This document shows, one piece after another, positions 6,537 to 9,862 of a stretch of 9,862 bases of DNA. Both the position numbers and the translations under genes were made by a program. How positions within the stretch are numbered: position 1 is the stretch's first letter; the number at the start of each line of letters is the position of its first letter. The notes under the pieces are model-generated. The model was not told the DNA's origin. It made no database searches and saw only the letters and a program-made list of their open reading frames with translations. Source of the DNA: DATDOY01 sp035293045 (GTDB lineage Bacteria > Actinomycetota > Acidimicrobiia > IMCC26256 > JACPCJ01). Location of the stretch: assembly GCA_035293045.1 (NCBI GenBank), contig DATDOY010000228.1, forward strand, positions 1 to 9,862, written 5' to 3'.

Positions 6537-6569
6537 CCGGGATTGCCGCACTCTCTTTGGGAATCCCGG
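6537..6569 (-). terminator. Stem-loop after the GGDEF-EAL gene, possible terminator
   Basis: Perfect 8-bp arms CCGGGATT (6537-6544) and AATCCCGG (6562-6569) enclose a 17-nt loop, starting 6 nt beyond the GGDEF-EAL stop codon. Position fits a terminator, but the loop is long and no strong U tract follows. It also overlaps the region where the tRNA cluster promoter should sit, so a regulatory role cannot be excluded. Confidence 0.45.
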
Positions 6570-6574
6570 TGCGA

Positions 6575-8428
6575 CTACTGGGGTGCGCTGAAGATCGCGC
6601 CGGGCTCCGGCTGCGACAGCACCCACAGCACATGGGCGGGCGCGACGGGACGGTAGAGCTGGAAGCCCTGAGCGAGTCCCGCACCCATCGAGATGAGCGG
6701 GGCGATCTGGTCGGCCCGTTCCACGCCCTCGATGATGACGGCGAGGCCGAGGCGCTGGGCGACGTCGAGGATGCCGGCGGTGACCGCGGCATTGAAGCCC
6801 CCCGGCACGTCGTCGACGAAGGCCTTGTCGATCTTGATGATGTCGATCGGAAGATCCTTGAGGCGGGCCAGCGACGAGTATCCGGTCCCGAAGTCGTCGA
6901 CCGCGATGCGCACGCCGGACGTGCGGATCTCGATGAGGCCCGGCTCGATCTCGGCGGCGTGGGTCATGACGGCGGTCTCGGTCACTTCGATGACGAGGGC
7001 CGAACCGGGAACCCCCAGTGATGCGAGGGTTGCGTCGAGTACCGCGCGATAGCCCGCCGCACTCAGCGACGCAGGCGACGCATTCACGTGGAGGGTGAAG
7101 CTGTCGTCGACGAGGTGCGCGTCGCGCCAGGCCGCGAGATCGGCCACGGCTTGGCGGAGCACGACGCGGTCGATGCTCGTGACCAAGCCGGTCTCTTCGG
7201 CGATGGGTACGAACTCGCTCGGCGAGATGATCTCCTCGCCGTTGCGCGCCCAGCGGACCAGCGCCTCGACGCCCCGTACGTGCCCGCTGCGGAGGTCCAC
7301 GATCGGCTGGTAGACGACGGTCAATTCGTCCTTGGCCAACGCGAGTCGCAGGTCGTGCTCGACGTCGCTGCGGCGCTTCGCCTCGCACGTCATCTCGCGC
7401 TCGAACACCCGCCACGGGTCGCCGGCCCGCTTGGCCGCGTACATGGCGGTGTCGGCCGACTGCATGACGCCCTCCACGGTGGACTCGCCCGTCGTGAGGA
7501 CGACACCGATGGAGAGGGAAGTGACGATTTGTCGACCGTCGATGTCCAGCGGCGCCCTCAAGCTCTCGGTCATGCGATCGGCGATCGCTTCCGCGCCTTC
7601 GCGATCGACGCCGTCAGCGACCACCACGAACTCGTCGCCGCCGAATCGCGCGACGGTGTCCTCTTCCCGCACGGCCTCGCGGAGCCGACCAGCGACGCCG
7701 GCGAGGACGAGGTCCCCGGTCGCGTGGCCGAGGGAGTCGTTGACGTGTTTGAACTGCACGAGGTCGGCAAAGAGGACGGCAGAAGTCGTGTTGGCGCGGC
7801 GAGCCCGGGCGAGGCTGCGGTCGAGACGGTCGAACAGCAGGACGCGAGCGGTGAGGCCGGTCAACTCGTCGGTGGTCATGGGCCGCTCGAGGAGGCGCCA
7901 CGCGGTCACGTTGACAATGCCCCCCACGAGCACGAAGCCAGCGTGGATGAGGGCCCACTTGAAGGGCGCTTCGATGGCGGCCGGGTGGTTGTAGACGGAG
8001 TGGGGCTCGACGACGCCGACAAGGGCGTGATGGCTCAAGGTGACGAGGACCGCCACGACGAACGGGACCCACGACTGGTAGAGCGTGACCATCCCGAGCG
8101 TGATGAAGAAGAGGAAGTGCATTTCCACGAGGCCACCGGAGAAGTGCACGAGCGCCGACGCCGCTGAGAGCAACGCGGCGGTCGTGATCGAGGACGCAAG
8201 CGCGCGGTGCCCTGATCGGTGCACGAGAAGCGCGAGCGTCGCCACGAACGATGCGGCCGCGAGGACGTGGGTCACCTCGTGGCCGGTCACGAGGCCATAG
8301 CCGAGGACGATGACCGACATCCCGAGGGTCGCGCCGCTGATCCAGCGATGGCGCTCGGCCCACGCTCGATCCGGAAGCCCTACCTCACCCGGCAGGAGCC
8401 TCCTGAGATTCCGCAGTCTCCCCACCAC
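6575..8428 (-). CDS. Membrane-anchored GGDEF-EAL cyclic-di-GMP protein
   Basis: This 617-aa bifunctional c-di-GMP protein has an N-terminal membrane domain of about six helices (residues 30-178). It carries a conserved-looking histidine-rich pattern: H95, MHFLFF (103-108), HH (133-134), VYNH (145-148) and H162. The GGDEF domain (about 185-345) has D222, FKHVNDSLGH (226-235), inhibitory I-site REED (254-257) and intact GGDEF (263-267), so cyclase activity and product inhibition are both possible. The EAL domain (about 355-605) keeps E388-A-L, N449, E481, DDFGTGYSSL (511-520), K532, E567 and Q587, so phosphodiesterase activity is also possible. Which activity dominates cannot be read from sequence. 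The start is a GTG-GTG pair; GGAGG (8436-8432) is 3 nt from the first and 6 nt from the second (8425), so the true protein may be one residue shorter. The gene is apparently monocistronic. Confidence 0.95.
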   Translation of the reverse strand: MVGRLRNLRRLLPGEVGLPDRAWAERHRWISGATLGMSVIVLGYGLVTGHEVTHVLAAASFVATLALLVHRSGHRALASSITTAALLSAASALVHFSGGLVEMHFLFFITLGMVTLYQSWVPFVVAVLVTLSHHALVGVVEPHSVYNHPAAIEAPFKWALIHAGFVLVGGIVNVTAWRLLERPMTTDELTGLTARVLLFDRLDRSLARARRANTTSAVLFADLVQFKHVNDSLGHATGDLVLAGVAGRLREAVREEDTVARFGGDEFVVVADGVDREGAEAIADRMTESLRAPLDIDGRQIVTSLSIGVVLTTGESTVEGVMQSADTAMYAAKRAGDPWRVFEREMTCEAKRRSDVEHDLRLALAKDELTVVYQPIVDLRSGHVRGVEALVRWARNGEEIISPSEFVPIAEETGLVTSIDRVVLRQAVADLAAWRDAHLVDDSFTLHVNASPASLSAAGYRAVLDATLASLGVPGSALVIEVTETAVMTHAAEIEPGLIEIRTSGVRIAVDDFGTGYSSLARLKDLPIDIIKIDKAFVDDVPGGFNAAVTAGILDVAQRLGLAVIIEGVERADQIAPLISMGAGLAQGFQLYRPVAPAHVLWVLSQPEPGAIFSAPQ

Positions 8429-8636
8429 GTTCCTCCCCAGCGTCGCCTCGGCGTGTTGTGCCGAACGCTCTTAGTGTCGGCTGGATCACGGATTGAGAAG
8501 AGGGTCTTAGGTCCCATGATCGATGACCTAGGCGGTCTAGTCATGGGTTCACTCGGGCCGTCCACCGCTCGATACGCCGGGAATGACGGATTCGTGGGTG
8601 GGGCCCGGCATCTCGACGCCTAACCTGCGAACACCC
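8429..8636. other. Divergent spacer between the GGDEF-EAL gene and tRNA-Lys
   Basis: This 208-nt region must carry promoters facing both ways. For tRNA-Lys, TAACCT (8621-8626) is a reasonable -10, but no good -35 is seen. For the GGDEF-EAL gene I find no clear promoter. The middle (about 8490-8550) is less GC-rich and contains two overlapping inverted repeats, listed separately. No plausible coding sequence is present. Confidence 0.5.
8508..8547. repeat. Overlapping inverted repeats, possible regulatory site
   Basis: TAGGTC (8508-8513) pairs with GACCTA (8525-8530) across 11 nt, and CCCATGA (8513-8519) pairs with TCATGGG (8541-8547) across 21 nt. The two pairs overlap and are mutually exclusive as hairpins. 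A further GACC/GGTC pair (8525-8528, 8534-8537) lies inside. Their position about 80-120 nt upstream of the GGDEF-EAL start suggests operator sites, but no cognate protein is known. Confidence 0.45.
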
Positions 8637-8709
8637 GGGCCCCTAGCTCATCGGGTAGAGCAACGGACTTTTAATCCGGAGGTGCAGGGTTCGAGACCCT
8701 GGGGGCCCA
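8637..8709 (+). tRNA. tRNA-Lys(TTT)
   Basis: This is a 73-nt cloverleaf with acceptor GGGCCCC/GGGGCCC, D-arm GCTC/GAGC with loop ATCGGGTA, anticodon loop CTTTTAA (anticodon TTT), T-arm CAGGG-TTCGAGA-CCCTG and discriminator A. CCA is not encoded. The anticodon stem ACGGA/TCCGG has an A-G mismatch at its outermost pair (27-43); the other four pairs are canonical. It is a single gene followed by a long hairpin. Confidence 0.97.
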
Positions 8710-8737
8710 CCGGTTCGTGCCCTTGTCCCTCTCCCTT

Positions 8738-8799
8738 TCCCTGTCTGTCTGTGGCGCGTTAGCGGGGATTATCCCCGCTAACGCGCCACAGACAGGGAG
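8738..8799. terminator. Very long hairpin between convergent genes, probable bidirectional terminator
   Basis: A perfect 24-bp stem (8745-8768 with 8772-8795) closes on a 3-nt TTA loop. If one CTGT unit of a triplet (8741-8752) is bulged out, pairing extends to 8738/8799, for 27 bp. It lies between tRNA-Lys (+) and the GNAT gene (-), whose stop is at 8822, so it can end transcription from both sides. Neither strand has a U tract after the stem. A mobile palindromic repeat is an alternative explanation. Confidence 0.65.
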
Positions 8800-8821
8800 A
8801 ACGGGACGCGGGTTGCGGCCG

Positions 8822-9844
8822 CTACCCGTCCAGCACCAACTCCCAGGTGGTCACCGCCAACAGCGGGCGGTAGCCCATGGCGCGGTTGATGCCGAGCATG
8901 GCGTCGTTCGAGTCGTTGTTCTCCGTTCGCACGGTCGTGACCTGCGGGCGCTCGTCGAGGATGCGCAGCGTCATGGCGGCCTTCAGCCACTTGCCGAGCG
9001 CATGACCCCGATGCTCGGGCTTGACGCCGGTCGCGCCGACCCACACCACCCGGGGTTTCGCGGGGTTCCAATGCACGTCGTGGAAGCCGGCGAGTTCGCC
9101 GGTCGCCCGGTGTCGCGCCACGAGCGTCCAGGCCTCGTCTCCGCGGGCATCGCGCTCTCGCTCCCACTCGCGAACCTGCGCGGGCGTGATGGTGAAATCG
9201 TTGAGCACGAGGTCGTCTCGCGGTGCGGTGTTCATCACCAGGATCAACTCTGCAAACGGTTCGAGGAGGTCTTCCGCGACGGCGCCGTCGAAGGCGATTA
9301 GGTCGTAATCCCGGGCGCGAGAGGGGCCGTCCGCGTCCCACGCCTTCATGAGGTCGCGATCGACGTCCTCGATCCGGAGGTGGTTGATGTGCATCGCCGC
9401 CTTGGCGGTGGCGCCCAGGGCGGAAGCGAAGGCGTCGGCCCCTGGCACACGGTCGACCGTCTTGCCGAAGAGCCGCTTCCGGTTCTCGGCGCGGGCGAGC
9501 GCGGTTACCTCGCCGACGAGTCGCCGTCCTAACCCGCGCCGCCGGTGCGCGGCGTCGATGGTCAGGTAGACCTCGAGGCAGTCGGGGTTGTCGTCGTGCG
9601 CGGGGTCGATGCTCGTCCGCGCGAAGCCCGCGAGTCGACCGGCGGCGTCGCGGGCGCCCAACGTCCAGATGCGCTGACGCTCTGGCAGGGCGCGGATCGA
9701 CGCGATGACCTGCTCGGCCGGCGTCGGCGGATCGTCAGGAAGGACCTCTGCATTGAGCCGGTTCATGACGTCGACGCGCTCGGCGATCACTTCGTCAGGG
9801 TCGTGGCGCGGGTCGTGCACCTGTACCGAGTAGTCCGCGTTCAT
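8822..9844 (-). CDS. Tandem GNAT-family N-acetyltransferase
   Basis: This is a protein of about 340 aa with two GNAT folds, the layout of mycothiol-synthase-like and related actinobacterial acetyltransferases. The N-terminal domain (about 1-160) has a canonical acetyl-CoA pyrophosphate loop R101-RRGLG106. The C-terminal domain (about 178-338) has R279-GHALG284, where Ala replaces the middle Gly, followed by ENNDSNDAMLGINRAMGY (308-325), a typical GNAT C-terminal signature. The acceptor substrate is unknown, and similarity is not close enough to call MshD or Eis. I take the ATG at 9844 as start; a GGGAG lies 11 nt upstream. In-frame GTG (9856) and TTG (9862) starts are possible, and the frame is open to the window edge, so the gene could begin outside it. 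It converges on tRNA-Lys with the long hairpin between them. Confidence 0.88.
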   Translation of the reverse strand: MNADYSVQVHDPRHDPDEVIAERVDVMNRLNAEVLPDDPPTPAEQVIASIRALPERQRIWTLGARDAAGRLAGFARTSIDPAHDDNPDCLEVYLTIDAAHRRRGLGRRLVGEVTALARAENRKRLFGKTVDRVPGADAFASALGATAKAAMHINHLRIEDVDRDLMKAWDADGPSRARDYDLIAFDGAVAEDLLEPFAELILVMNTAPRDDLVLNDFTITPAQVREWERERDARGDEAWTLVARHRATGELAGFHDVHWNPAKPRVVWVGATGVKPEHRGHALGKWLKAAMTLRILDERPQVTTVRTENNDSNDAMLGINRAMGYRPLLAVTTWELVLDG

Positions 9845-9862
9845 GGCCTGGCTCACTCCCAA

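Noticed and set aside
7088..8167. 359-codon plus-strand open frame opposite the GGDEF-EAL gene
   Set aside because: It is a shadow of a confidently assigned gene; the composition is typical of antisense reading.
8466..8512. Possible sigma28/WhiG-like promoter upstream of the GGDEF-EAL gene
   Set aside because: TAAGACCC and GCCGACAC occur on the minus strand, but the spacer is about 20 nt instead of about 11, so the match is not credible.
1..9862. Prophage, CRISPR, insertion sequence or defence island
   Set aside because: No integrase, transposase, Cas gene, regularly spaced repeat array or toxin-antitoxin pair was seen.

Overview
The window is high-GC, densely coded bacterial DNA. GTG and TTG starts are common, and the tRNA genes do not encode CCA. 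The tRNA order Glu(UUC)-Asp(GUC)-Phe(GAA), the LolD/FtsX-type exporter and the tandem GNAT protein suggest a high-GC Actinomycetota, possibly Acidimicrobiia-like. That assignment is inference from gene content, not from a marker gene. No prophage, CRISPR array, insertion sequence or transposase is visible.

Layout, left to right. Positions 105-3348 (+) hold a two-gene export operon: a LolD/MacB-type ATPase followed 10 nt later by a 10-helix duplicated FtsX-type permease. It converges on a minus-strand gene (3413-4807) for a Tat-exported, probably lipid-anchored amidohydrolase. Next is a compact minus-strand operon (5011-5903) in which a six-helix membrane protein overlaps a small winged-helix regulator by 4 nt. 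Its promoter is easy to read: -35 TTGACG, 17-nt spacer, -10 TAAAGT, with a perfect 14-bp palindrome across the spacer that is probably the regulator's own operator. Positions 6244-6500 carry three minus-strand tRNA genes, followed at 6121-6237 by a non-coding stretch of repeats and a hairpin.

Positions 6575-8428 (-) encode a membrane-anchored GGDEF-EAL protein with both catalytic motifs and the inhibitory I-site intact. A 208-nt divergent spacer containing nested inverted repeats separates it from tRNA-Lys(UUU) at 8637-8709 (+). A perfect 24-bp stem with a 3-nt loop lies between tRNA-Lys and a convergent minus-strand tandem-GNAT acetyltransferase that runs to the right edge of the window.

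The genes do not form one pathway. The functional units are the ABC exporter pair, the membrane protein/regulator pair and the tRNA cluster; the amidohydrolase, GGDEF-EAL and GNAT genes appear monocistronic. I found no convincing undescribed multigene system. The best leads are the self-contained promoter/operator of the membrane protein/regulator pair, the long hairpin at 8745-8795, and the histidine-rich membrane sensor of the GGDEF-EAL protein.
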